DNA from: Liriodendron chinense
Lineage: Eukaryota; Streptophyta; Magnoliopsida; Magnoliales; Magnoliaceae
DNA: 64,000 nucleotides
Direction of reading: 5' to 3'
Assembly (NCBI GenBank): GCA_003013855.2
Contig: ML058433.1
Coordinates: forward strand, 3,595,966 to 3,659,965
In this document: positions 42,218 to 53,222 of the stretch, in pieces
How positions within the stretch are numbered: position 1 is the stretch's first letter
Layout: each line of letters opens with the position of its first letter
Position numbers and translations under genes: made by a program
Notes under the pieces: model-generated
What the model was told of the DNA's origin: nothing
The model's database searches: none
Seen by the model: only the letters and a program-made list of their open reading frames with translations

Positions 42218-43204
42218 TATTGGCTCACCATGGAGATAGACTGTTGTCAGCACGTCAGAAAATGCTTCAAGTGTCAGGAGCATGCGAATCAAATCCATGC
42301 CCCCTCATCAGAATTATACAACCTGACCACCCCCTGGCCCTTCTCCATGTGGGGACTCGACATCATCGGCAAGATCAGTCCCAAAGCATCAAACGGTCAT
42401 GAGTACATACTTGTGGCAATCGACTACTTCACCAAGTGGGTAGAGGCAGCCTCCTACACCACGATTGCAGCATCTCCGGTGATCAAATTTATGAAGAACA
42501 ACTTCATATGCCGATATGGAATCCCCAATGTTATCATCATAGATAATGGGACCCCTGTTCGTCAACAGAAAGATGGATGACTTCCTTAGCAAATTCAAGA
42601 TCCAACGTCATCGATCAAGCCCCTACCGTCCCCAGATGAATGGTGGGGTAGAAGCCGCAAACAAGACAATCGTCAGGATACTCGAGAAGATGGTCGTGAC
42701 CTATCGAGATTGGTCAGATATGCTCCCATATGCATTTTGGGCCTATCGAACGTTTGTACGGTCTGCTACGGGCGTTACTCCTTTCGAGCTTACTTATGGA
42801 ATGGAAGCAGTTCTACCAGTTGAGGTGGAAATACCATCATTACGAGTGTTACTCGAAAGTGGAATTGAAGAAGGAGAATGGCAACAGGCAAGATTTGATC
42901 AGTTGCAGCTAGCAGATGAAAAGCGCATGCATGCGCTAAGTTATTCCCAGTGTTATCAGAAAAGGATCGCTCGGGCTTACAACAAGAGAGTCCGAAAAAG
43001 AAGCTTCAAGGTAGGCGACATGGTCATGAAGAAGATTATACGTCGCACCTTCTGGATCCCAGAGGAAGGTTCAGACCCTCGTGGGACGGGCCACTGATCA
43101 TCAGAGAAGTACTTCCTGGAGGTGCCCTCAGACTTACCAGCATGAGAGGGGTGGATTTTCCTAAGCCAATCAACGCCGACAAAGTGAAGATCTTTCACGG
43201 GTAA
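42218..43204 (+). pseudogene. Tat/Ogre-like integrase
   Basis: Inserts the cDNA into host DNA. It continues the zinc motif (CFKCQEHAN), then the catalytic core: WGLDIIGKISP (first Asp), IDNGTP (second Asp) near 42540, a frameshift around 42550-42565, then YRPQMNGGVEAANKTI with the catalytic Glu. A further frameshift lies near 43060, before the C-terminal PSWDGPLIIREVLPGGALRL segment. The stop is at 43202. With two frameshifts and an upstream TAG it cannot yield an enzyme, but the triad positions are all recognisable. Confidence 0.85.
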
Positions 43205-43660
43205 GTCATTCTGACCTAATCAAGAGTTACCTTAATAGAGCTAAAGTCAAGAGGTTGAAGCTAAAACCTCTGAGAAATCATTTCCGTCCACCAACAAGTA
43301 TTTCAAATAAGGGGATTCAAAAGAAAAAGAAAAAAAATATACAAAAAAGGAGAAAAAAGAATACAAAAGGAAAAAAAAAAGATAAAAAGGAAAAGGGAAG
43401 CCAAAGCAAGGCACCCGAGAAAAAAATCAACCCAAGAAGAAACACAGTCATCCATCCATTCATCTCAGAAGGGTCTTTAGCTAAGACCAATAGCTCTATC
43501 ATCGTAACCTAGGATAAGGGCTGAAAGACTGCCATCGGCCGGCAACAACGGATTCCCGACCTCTAGCCGCCGCAGTTATCCAAAGATCCAGAAAAAAAAA
43601 AGAAAAAAAAAAGAAAAAAGAAAAAAAAAAGAAAAGAAAAAGAAATGTGTGCCTAAACAG
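43205..43660 (+). other. untranslated A-rich region after pol
   Basis: Purine-rich stretches (43315-43440 and 43590-43640) of aaaagaaaaa type. No gene. This begins the long 3' region of the Tat-like element, which in this lineage typically carries tandem repeats and antisense ORFs. Confidence 0.6.
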
Positions 43661-43670
43661 AGAGGGCAGA

Positions 43671-43895
43671 GTGAAAACCCAAAAGGGCGCTCCAAGTAAA
43701 AACAGTGGGCATACAGCGGACTTGGTGAAAACCCGAAAGGGCGCCGAGGGTAAAAACAGCATAGCTGCCAAGGGGCAGGCAAGATCAAACACCCAGGACG
43801 TGGTGAAAACCCAAAAGGGCGCCACGGGCAAAAATGACGGGAAAAGGCCGGCTATGGTGAAAACTCAAAAGAGCGCTGCAGGCAAAAATGGCTCA
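43671..43895 (+). repeat. four spaced GGTGAAAACCC-AAAGGGCGC repeats
   Basis: Copies at about 43671, 43724, 43802 and 43856 share ggtgaaaacccaaaagggcg plus a trailing gcaaaaa/gtaaaaa, at spacings of about 53, 78 and 54 bp. The core is partly self-complementary (CCC...GGG). I recall very similar repeats in the 3' region of Ogre-type elements from other plants, which supports the lineage call. They translate to a repeated KTQKGA peptide on the plus strand, probably incidental. Confidence 0.75.
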
Positions 43896-43899
43896 AATG

Positions 43900-44336
43900 G
43901 AAAAAGAAAAAAAAATAAAAGTGCAGGTACCAAGAAATCAGACAGTCCAGATCGGTTCAAGCAATCACAGTTCAAGAACAAGAAGAAGTGCAGTCAGGAA
44001 CGAAGAGCTCTACAAATTCTGACAATCTCAAGAGGCAATAGTTTCCGTTGCCTACACATCTAGGGAACCAAAGGATCACACAAGTCAAATCTCGAGACAT
44101 CGGTCAAAGCATTGGCCGAGCCCCAGTTCTGATTCCTATATCCCGACACAAAATCCAGACACACACTCACAAGATGACTCATGGCACAATAGATTCCCAA
44201 AAAAGTTTTCTTCTTTTTCATTAAAAGCATCATATTTCTTTTACACATATCATATCATCTTTTTCAAAAAATACAAAAAAAAATTCATCATCATCAATCA
44301 TATATGCAAAAAAGAATGAGCAGGTGGCCAACACAA
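43900..44336. other. no gene; 3' flank of the antisense gene
   Basis: Poly-A/T-rich spacer between the short repeats and the stop codon of the antisense PMD-type gene at 44337. On the minus strand this would be its 3' untranslated region. Nothing else is seen. Confidence 0.5.
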
Positions 44337-46883
44337 TCAATCTCTACCCTCCTCCTCGGCCACATCAGGTAAGTCCCCTGACTCATAATGAAATAGTCTC
44401 GCTCTCAACCTGCTCACCTCCATACGCAGGTAATGCACCTCATCTCGCTCAAGGGTACGGATCGCCGTCTCCTCATCAGACAACCTCTGATCATCAGCCA
44501 ATCTCCTCGACATCATCTCACAATGATACCGAAGTGCGGAAATCTCAGACAGCAAATGGCCATGAGTGGCCAAAAGGAAACCAGGATCGATGAATGGGCG
44601 CTCCTCAAAGGGCTCATATGAACCAGATGAAGAGCCGGCATCTCCAAGGATATCCTGCTCATCCTCATCAGCAGTCTGGTGCCAGCAAGGGATACGTCGA
44701 TACAAAGACTGCTCAACAACCCAGTACTGATATGGGGCGGTCACCATCGGAAAAGCCCGCAGATCAAAACCAAGCAAATCAGCAGTCAAGTAACTCGCCC
44801 AGGATCCATCGACCCGAGTCCTAAAGTCAGAAGCTTTAGATGGAAGCACTCGACCCCCGATACCCGCGAAAGCAAAAAGAGGAACATCCTGCACGTACCC
44901 AAACTACCGCAGGAACCGGATAGGATGATAAGAAAAATAAGATCGAAAGCCTACCAACATCAGAGGAAGGCGGTGCGCATCACAAAGCACTAGAGGAAGT
45001 GAAAGCCAAGATGACTCCCAACGAACATTCCAGTCATGAAGTTCAGCGAACATCCTGCGATACAAAAGCTCACTCATCCTAGCTGTATGCGGAAGAAACT
45101 CCATGATGTGCCACATAAGGTCTGGGCGACGGGTGTCAGGAAAAGGTACAGGAACGGTCAGAGAAAGACGCTCCCATAGCCAAACCTGATCATAAGAAGG
45201 AAAAGAAGTTCAGCTAGAGCAAAGCAATTCCTAAAAAGCAAGAAAAGGAAGGTACAGAAAATATACCTGAAGAAATGCACAGCAGCCGCGAAGGACATGA
45301 GTGCGGCCCAGGGCACAGTCAGTCAGCCCATTAAACAGCTCGGCCAGGACAAGAGAAATGATCTCCTGCCGTCGGATTGCTCGACTCATCAACTCAAAAA
45401 GCAAAGGAGTCTGGGACCTGCGCCATCCCGAGAACAGCACCTCAGCTATCAAGCAGAACATCAGTGCGTTCCGAGCAAGGATAGAATCGTCCACACTCCG
45501 AGGACCCGAAAAAAGATCATACAGTAAGTCCAAGGAAAACACTACAGCATCCTGGCCGGCAGCTGCAGGCCGAATAAGATAGGGGATCCCAAACCAGTTC
45601 TACGGTGTGGCAGTCTTCGGCGATGTCTTCGGTGAAAAATACTGAGTATAATCCCAAGGTAAGCCTGTCAAGCATGCAAGCTCCTCCAAGGAGGGTCCCA
45701 TCTCCATGTCGTTGAACGCGAACAAGTTCAACGAAGGGACCCAATCAATCAAGGCAGCTCCGAGCATCCTCCAATCAATGTCAACTCTAGCCATATGGAT
45801 TAGACTGCCGAAGCCATAGGACTCCAAATCTCGAATCTCATAAGCTGACAAACTATCAAGCCAAGCAAGCAGCCGTGGCGAGCAAGAAGGACGAGGAAGC
45901 AGCTGACAAGTCCTCACTGGTACCCCCTCCAGAACAAAAGGCCCAGAAATCAATGACAGCTCATCGAGGATTGGAAGATCAACTGGGCGTAGGAGAAGGA
46001 AAAGCTAGAACCTCTGCAGACTCGACAGCCCCTGACCTGCCCTCAGTAACGGCTATGTCTGATATAGTCGCATCACTGTCTGAAACTGTCATAACCTCAG
46101 CCGCATGAGAAGACTCGCCCACCTCATGAACAGAGTACGCAAAAGACCGACGATCAGTAGAAGGACGATACTCTCCAGCAAAAGGGCTACTAGCGAAGAT
46201 CACACCACACATTGTGGCATCCTGGCCAATCTGACCATCGAAAAATGCATCTAAACCATCCAGAAGGGTCCCGGCAACCCCGATCGAAGAATCAACGGTC
46301 AGATCTAGACCTGCGGCCCTCTCAAATAGGAAATCATGAATCCAGTCATCATCCTGGCCGATCAAAGGGATCATCGAGGCATCCACACCATCCATCATCA
46401 GGGGGGCATCATCAATGATCACATCAAGTCCACCCAAGCGAGTATGCCGCACATCTCGGCCCTCATCAAGAGCATCCAAACCATCAAAGGTATCATCTGA
46501 ACCATCCATCCCATCCAGACATGAGATCAGCCCATCTATGTCCTTCATGGTCCCATCCCCACCATCAATCACATCATCCATGTGGCCAACACTCAAGGGA
46601 TGCAAGCCTCACCAATGTCCCATCTCATCATCCCATCCATACCATCCATTCCTCCCATGAGGAAAGACCCATTCAAATCAGAAATTTCAGCATGGTTGCC
46701 ATTCATGGGGCCATTCAAAGCCCCACCAACCACCATCCCTAACCCCTCATCAATGCCCCCAATCAATGCTCCATCTCCACCATCTACTAAAGAAAGCCCT
46801 CCATCATTAAAGCCTTCAACATTTTCTGAAGTGTGGGACCCATCATGAACAGCCCCCACAGCCCCTAAATCTCCACCATCCAT
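44337..46883 (-). pseudogene. antisense plant-mobile-domain (PMD)-type gene A
   Basis: Encodes a PMD protein, a family found in host proteins of the MAIN/MAIL type and in many plant transposons; its biochemical role is unclear. From Met at 46883: about 300 residues of acidic Gly/Asp/Met-rich low-complexity sequence (GGMDGMDGMMRWD, DGLDALDEG). The PMD core follows (45953-45600): ESYGFGSLIHMARVDIDWRM, then MGPSLEELACLTGLPWDYTQ. Then ALMFCLIAEVLFSGWRRSQ. A phase-0 GT-AG intron of 81 bp (45266-45186) joins CAFLQ to VWLWERLSLTVPVPFP. The end is a coiled coil (YLRMEVSRLRARLFHYES). Lesions: frameshifts near 46600 and 45970, TAG at 45600 and a CAG-to-TAG change after RFLR (about 44907). Confidence 0.7.
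45186..45266 (-). other. intron in antisense PMD-type gene A
   Basis: Minus-strand sequence ttcag|gtatat ... gatcag|gtttgg. Removing 81 bp keeps the frame (CAFLQ-VWLWERLSL), and both flanks are conserved-looking protein sequence, so splicing is well supported. Confidence 0.65.
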
Positions 46884-47815
46884 TGCCCAAGAAAGGACAA
46901 AGCAAGATGAGGACAAAATGAAGAGAAAAAACAAGGAGGAAAGAAGATTCATGGCTGAAATCGAATGGTCCAGTACAAAGAATGTGGGGACAAGAGCAGG
47001 GGACAAAAGAGAATGTCCGAGCACGAGCGAGCCCAAGCCGCACAAGAGGCGAGCTTTGGGCGGCCCGCTCTGGGTCGCCCGTACGGACGCGCTCCCTCTC
47101 TTTCCGCGGGATTGGCTCCATGGTTCTTGGTAGGTGAGGCTGACAGTCCACATCAGCAGATGGCACCCTGAGGGCCGCCCAAGGCTCCAATCCCTTCCAG
47201 ATTTCGATTGAGATTGATCATAATCATTTGGGAGGTACCCCACCTATCCAATCACAAAGCATTGCGGCCAGAATGGGTTTGATCAAGTCAAAGAGAGGGA
47301 AAGATGATCAAGAGGGGGCCACAAGCAATCTGAGCCATTCGAAGCTAGATCAGCATGATGTAAACCATGGAAAAGCTCACGTAAGTCGTGAAGTAGCAAG
47401 ATCAAAGGTTTGATCATCAAGAAAGAGGGCCAGGTCCAAGATCCGATCATCAAGTGGGTTCACAAGGCCTAATCAAGCAATCTGAACCGTTCAAGTCATC
47501 ATCCACACCATGAGAAGCCTTCTTAGCCTCACAAAACATCAAGAAAGGGTCCTCCAAAGTAAGGCCGAGGTCTCGAGTGGGCCCACAGGGCCAAATCAAG
47601 CCGTCTGAACCATTCAAGTCATCATCCATACAGTTAAGAAGTCTCATCTCCCACAAATCATTAAAGAATGAGTCAGAAATCAAAGCATCCAGGCGTCATC
47701 AAGTAATCTGAGAAGAATTAAGGTTGTATATTCATCCAAAAGATTTCGATACAGAAGAAAGTAAAAGCAAAAAGTTGTACATCAAGCAAGCTGAATACAC
47801 CTTCACAAAAGCAGG
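46884..47815. other. spacer between the two antisense genes
   Basis: Upstream of gene A and downstream of gene B on the minus strand. An open minus-strand frame continues upstream to 47243, but it is hydrophobic and repeat-like before the Met at 46883. 47270-47690 has duplicated phrases (aatcaagcaatctgaaccgttcaagtcatc, about 135 bp apart). No TATA box is evident. Confidence 0.45.
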
Positions 47816-49307
47816 CTACAAGTCGACAACATAGTCGTAATCGTCCCTCCTCTCGTCTCGCTCCCGACGGTAAAGATCCATCAAAGGAGCTGTCACCGAG
47901 CCTCCAGCGTATCTGCGACGGCCCCCTGGAACATAAAGCGGAGGAAGCAGAGGCCCCTGGCCATACAGCAAATACCACTCATCATAGTCGTGATCCAGGA
48001 TCATGAAATGAAACCCAGGCTGGCCCGCAAGAGCATCAGCCATCTCGTCAGCAGGGATCTGAGCAGCTGGAGGAGGTGCAGAATAAGGGACCCGAGCCAC
48101 CCCAGTGACCTGCCGAAGCAACCTCTCACCTAGATACCACTGAAATGATTCAGCGTTAGAAAGCATGATATGGAGACATGAAGCATCATATGCCTCTACA
48201 CGCTGAGGGGTGTAATAGAGAGGGAAGCTGGCATACGGCATCCGAGCAAGCTACAGCAAATGAGGTCACCACGGTCAATTACAGTATAGAGCGAGGGATA
48301 AGGAAAGCAAGATACTTGCATCATCAACGGTCAACCCGTCTATGTCAGCGCGCCAATTGTCCCCAGAAACTCGAGAGTTCCGCTGACGATTTTGTTGGTG
48401 CCAATACATGTGGCGATACAAAGATGGCTCAATATCGTCCCGCATCCTCGGAGCAAGGTGGGGAAAATGGTCATAAAAGCAAGTCTGGGCAAAAGCACAC
48501 CTAAAGATCAGAGAGAGAAGAAGGTAAATGTCTCCAAGAAAGGTGGATGAAGAAATACCTCGACGACAGGCCAGAAATCGGTGTAGGACCAGCTATTCCG
48601 ACAGGTCTTATCCAGACCCTGGAAAATATGAGTCAGGATAGCCCCGTTCCAATTGTAGGGGTGGTGTAGATCCTCAACCAAGCGAAGAAATTTAGGATCG
48701 ACCCTCTCCTTGGCGTGGCAGAGAAGGAAGGACCCGAAGGCATAAGTGATCGTGGCCCGTGCTTTATGGAGGGCCTCTAGCTCGGTAGTGGGATGACGGA
48801 GGCAAAAGTATTGTAGAACCATCGCATCTTCACTTGATGGCCTTGGAATTCATCTTCGGGCGGGACATCACCAACGAGCCGTAGCCAGTCAGTGGAAGTG
48901 ATGGGAGCCAGAGAGCTGACTTGGGGAACAACTGCCCCATGAAATGGAAAGCCAATTTGCATATAAATATCCAGGGGAGTTATTCCCCATTCACCACAAG
49001 GGAGCTGGAAGGTGTGGGTCTCGTCCCACCACCTCTCGCAAAGGGCCGCGAGCATCATGCGGTTGGCACTGTTGTTATGAAAGCGTAAGGTAAGGAGGCC
49101 AGCAAAAGGAGTACCAGCCAATACTTGTTCAAGCAAAGGCTGTGGATCCTTCACCCAGTTATCCCAGTGATCCCTGGTACCTCGACCCTTGATGGCAGGA
49201 AGAGGTTGGTTCTCCATAGCCAAGGAACACATGTGGTCCCCTCGGCAGATGATGAAGGCAGGATCATCCTCATCAATCACTCGACGTCCTCTGGCACCGT
49301 CCGCCAT
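47816..49307 (-). pseudogene. antisense plant-mobile-domain (PMD)-type gene B
   Basis: A second PMD-type gene, distinct from A. Start MADGARGRRVIDEDDPAFI at 49307. The PMD core is clear: MMLAALCERWWDETHTFQLP, then CGEWGITPLDIYMQIGFPFHG. One frameshift near 48786 (after TFASVIPLP) is followed by ARATITYAFGSFLLC and TDFWPVVE. The exon likely ends at 48559; a 74-bp GT-AG intron leads to exon 2 (48484-48320), TCFYDHFPHLAPRM through RNSRVSGDNWRADIDGL. A possible GC-AG intron (48319-48251) leads to exon 3 (48250-47816), LARMPYASFPLYYTPQRVEA. It ends in an Arg/Asp-rich tail. One lesion only, so it is better preserved than pol. Confidence 0.7.
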
Positions 49308-51422
49308 TGAATCCTACAAGCTTGGCAAGGTAAGTCCCTATCCCTTACCTGTTAAAATCTAAATTATCATCCAGGAAACCCATGGGATTGGACTCACATT
49401 CAAATGCAAGATCTAAAGTCTAACTCCATGTGTTATCTAGAATATGTGTTGGGCCCATTGAAGAAAGCAAGGCCCACCTTAAAGAAGGTTGCATGGCATG
49501 CCTTAGGCAAGAAAAGTCCATCATCCGAGGACATACTTTGGACAACAAATACACTCAAGTGCCATGAGATCAACAAGGGATAAGAATCCTACTTCACATG
49601 AGAAATCCCTCTTCAAAGTCCATATGTGGCCAAGGATTGGTCCACTTTTCATGCCAAGGCCATGATTCTCACTTAAGATGTTTCCATCTTTTTACACATG
49701 TACATGGACAAGTGGGGAATAGGAAGGAAGTGGGCCCCCAAGCTCAACCCAAATGCCTCACCTCAATGGATTGAAGGGAGCACATAACCCACTTGAAGAA
49801 CATGAGGACCCATTCATGGGTTAACCATGGGCACCCCTATGTGCACCATCTTGATGAAAGTTTTGACCATGAGAGCACAACATGGCGGTCTACCCACAAA
49901 CATATAAATCAAAGAAGCTAATGGTAAAAAGTTGATGCACATAGCCCACATGAAGAATCAAAGTTGGAAATGCCCATGTAAGGGCAAGTTTGGGCAACCC
50001 ATGTGCACCAATTTCTTTACAAAACAAGGGGACCATTTGGGCACAAGAGGGCATGGCTTGATGAGTCACCCAACCATCATGAAAATGGCTAAGAATGGTA
50101 TACATAGCCCACTTGAAGATCAAAATCCAAAGTGCCCCAAAGCATGGGACAAAATTGGGCAACTTATGGGTATCATTCTTTCTCACAAATTGAAAGAAAA
50201 ATCACTCACCTTTGAGAATGATGGTGGATGACCCATTAAGCACCCCAAGAAAAGTTCAAGGAGCTATGGTCGCATGGAGAGCTCACTTGAAGGAGGATCA
50301 TCCATTTGAGATTGATAACATCTAAGGAAACTCTTGAGGACCACTTTCCTCCCACAAAGAGAAAACCATTTGAACTTAGTGAGATTGTTGGAACAACTCA
50401 CTCATGGGACTTGTAGATGATCAAGTAACTCAAGTCCTCCATCCATCAAAAGAAAAAGCATGAAAGGAAAAAAATCCTACATGAACAAAGTGTAGTGGTG
50501 CACACATGGTCCAAAGAAATCCAAATTTCAATGAGGGCCCAAAAGCCCATCCATATGGAAAAATCCTAAGGAACCCATCACACTTTGTACATAAGGATGT
50601 ACATCATAATCAAGAGATGGTGGAAGATTTGGGCTACTTGCCCATAAAGGCCCAACTAAGAAATCTAGCCCACTTGAGATCCAAGTGAAGAATGGGCTAG
50701 TCACTTTGGTCCATACACATGTGAAGAAAGATGGCGCCACCCAAAGTAAGCCCCATGAGCCCAAAACTTGAGGTGGGCCCTACCATTCCCATGGGCCCAA
50801 ACCTTGAAGAGAAAATGGAAAAGAAAAGAAAGCTCCAAAGGAAATGACAAGAAAGAGAAAGTAAGAGGGAGCCCAAAATGAAGCATTGGGCCCATCAAAT
50901 ACACCACGGGCCATGACTTCACTTTGAGCCCATTTGATACACTTGAAAAGAGGTCCACACTCCCATAAAGAAAGATAGGATATTTTGCCATGCACACTTG
51001 ATGGACATGGTAAAATTACCCTTTACATACACATGAAGGGAGTGTGAAAAGAAGAAAAGAAAAAATGAAATGGAAAGCTTGCAATGTCCTTCTCCATGCA
51101 CCACCTTTGAAATAGATTGGAGATCTAGAAAAGGGTCAAGAATGCTTGGGCCCACCTTCACTCCTTTTGAAATAGCTACATGAAGAAAAGAAAGGAACCA
51201 TGAGAAACAATGAAGAAGGAAAAAGACAAAAGAGAAAAGGAGTGGTCTATACCTTTACCACTCACCAAAGAAGGACCACCTTACTGTCCCAAAACTTCTC
51301 TAAGGCCCACCACTTGAGAGAAGCAAAGAACCACCAAGAGGAGAGAGAAAACTTTGAGAAAGAGAGAGTATGAGAGAGAGAGAGAGGAGAGATTGCACGT
51401 TGGAGGGGGCGAGAGTGCCCCA
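49308..51422. other. long 5' region of antisense gene B, no ORF
   Basis: About 2.1 kb with repeated phrases such as cccacttgaaga, gcccacatgaag and caaccatgggcacc, but no credible coding sequence on either strand. If the TATA at 51423 drives gene B, this would be its untranslated leader, possibly spliced. Purine-rich gagagaga at 51355-51395. Confidence 0.45.
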
Positions 51423-51432
51423 TATTATATAG
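51423..51432 (-). promoter_or_regulatory. candidate antisense TATA box
   Basis: The minus strand reads ggggtgcaccccccttttCTATATAATATGGGGC. Beyond it lies cactctcgccccc and a CT-repeat leader, a normal plant core-promoter layout directed toward antisense gene B (start 49307). No experimental support. Confidence 0.45.
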
Positions 51433-51867
51433 AAAAGGGGGGTGCACCCCTTTACCCAACCCACTGAAGAAACCAGGGGTCAGAGGCGGTCTGGGCGGCG
51501 CCCAGGGGGCCGTCCTACCTCCCACCTAGTTGAAACGACCTCTCCTCCTCTCTCCTTGGGAAGAACTCCTCCTTGGGAAGGGTGGTTGCAAGTGAATCTT
51601 GTACCTCCTTGTAAGAATGAAGTGATGGAAGAAAATGGTGAGAAAAAGTAAGAAATCTCACCAAAATCTCATCTTGTGAGAAATTGGTGAGAAATTGGGT
51701 TGATGATGTAGAAAAGTTCCATGGCATTTTCAAGAAAAAGAAAGAAAAAATTGACTTGGTCAAACAGTGATCTCAACCATCCAAGGTCATGACCTGATGA
51801 TCTGAACCATTCCAAGAATAATCCCAAGAATCTCCGCCCCTGATTACTGTATGCTTGTAAATATTTT

Positions 51868-52141
51868 GGTCCGAAGACCTTAAACTATGTCGGGATCAAG
51901 ATCCCGAGGGATTTTTAATAAAAATGGGCATTGATCTCAACCATCAAAATCAGAATCGATGACTCAGAACACTTTTCAAAATCACAAAAATATATCACCA
52001 GCCTCGCTACGTGTTTTGGGGTCCGAAGACCTTAAACTACGTCGGGATCGACATCCCAAGAGATTTTCAATAAAAACCGGCATCGGTCTTGATTGCTCGA
52101 GTCAAGATCCGACAACACCGGACATTTTTCAAAAATTACAA

Positions 52142-52205
<64 letters not shown>

Positions 52206-52500
52206 TTCCAGCACTCTTTTGTACCTATTTTTGGTCCGAAGACCTTAAACTACATCAGGATCAACATCTCGAGAGATTTTTAATAAAAATCGGCATCGAT
52301 CTCAGCCGTTCAAGTTAGGATCTGATGGCCTGGATCATTTTCAAAATACTAAAAAGATTTTTTGAGTTTTCCATAAAAACCAGTATCAATCTCAACCACT
52401 TGAGTTGAACTCTGGGACATTTTCAAAAATAAAAATAAAAAAAATTCACCATCAATTTCACAAATTCATCCCCAGTGGTCCGAAGACCTAAAACTACACT
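51868..52500 (+). repeat. four degenerate GGTCCGAAGACC repeats with (AC)n
   Basis: ggtccgaagaccttaaacta marks unit starts near 51868, 52020, 52233 and 52477. Each is followed by cgggatc...cccgagggatttt-type and ataaaaa-cggcat-type phrases. An (AC)28-type microsatellite (52149-52204) lies inside the second unit. Spacing is irregular (152, 213 and 244 bp). No ORF of significance. Confidence 0.7.
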
Positions 52501-53080
52501 GGGATTAACTTCTCGGGGGCTTTCTTTCCTAACCTGTTCCGGACATGGCTGACAGTTGATCGTACGGGTGTTCGGAATCTTTTAAACAGGTAAAGGCTGA
52601 GGCGGGCAGAGCCCCGCAATCCTGTTTGTGTTGAACGCACCGTGATAAACAACCTTGATTTGGAAGTCGCTGTTGAATCCGATGGATGTTCCCTGTTCCT
52701 AAAAATCATGAAGGGGATTAAGGCTGTTGGGAGGTGGAGCGCACCCTCACAAAATTGTGAGCAACGTAAGGCCCCAAACTGGATTGACTAAGGGAAATGT
52801 GAGGATGTGGCTCATTTTGTGGCCGAAGGAGTCCGTCAGACGATACATAGTCTATGTGCATTGCACATGAGGAACAAGCAACTTTGTGAGTGTGTTGACT
52901 AAAAACCCTCAAAATTCCCTCATCCGAAGATGTAAAACTACGACACTTAACTGTGTGAGACTCCGTCTTGCTCGCTGACATAAAATGGATCGGGTCCCTT
53001 ACCAGCAGTAGAAGCTGGAAGTGGATGAAAATTCCACATCTTTCCTTGTATTTCAGAAAAATCACAAAATACCAAAACAT
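52501..53080 (+). other. no gene, Tat 3' region
   Basis: Non-coding sequence of the element's 3' region. Small frames occur on both strands with no domain. Confidence 0.5.
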
Positions 53081-53087
53081 TGTAAAA

Positions 53088-53222
53088 TCACCTTTTCAAA
53101 AATCACAAAAAATATTTCCCTTGCTTTCAAATCAAATATTTGCAAAAATCACAAAAAATGATTTCCTTGCTTTCAAGCAAAAAATTTTCAAAAAACACAA
53201 AAAATATTTCCTTGGTTTTCAA
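53088..53222 (+). repeat. short tandem repeat, about 50-bp unit
   Basis: Three copies of a unit containing tttcaaaaatcacaaaaaat followed by atttccttgctttcaa, with small differences. Embedded in the element's 3' region; related aaaatcacaaaa words also occur at 51970, 53280 and 53880. Confidence 0.65.

Noticed and set aside
39851..43204. Programmed stop readthrough in the Tat pol
   Set aside because: There are many stops plus frameshifts, including within catalytic regions; decay is simpler than recoding.
43499..43831. Minus-strand 110-codon Phe-rich frame
   Set aside because: Shadow of poly-purine and GGTGAAAACCC repeats; composition is that of TTTTTC tracts.
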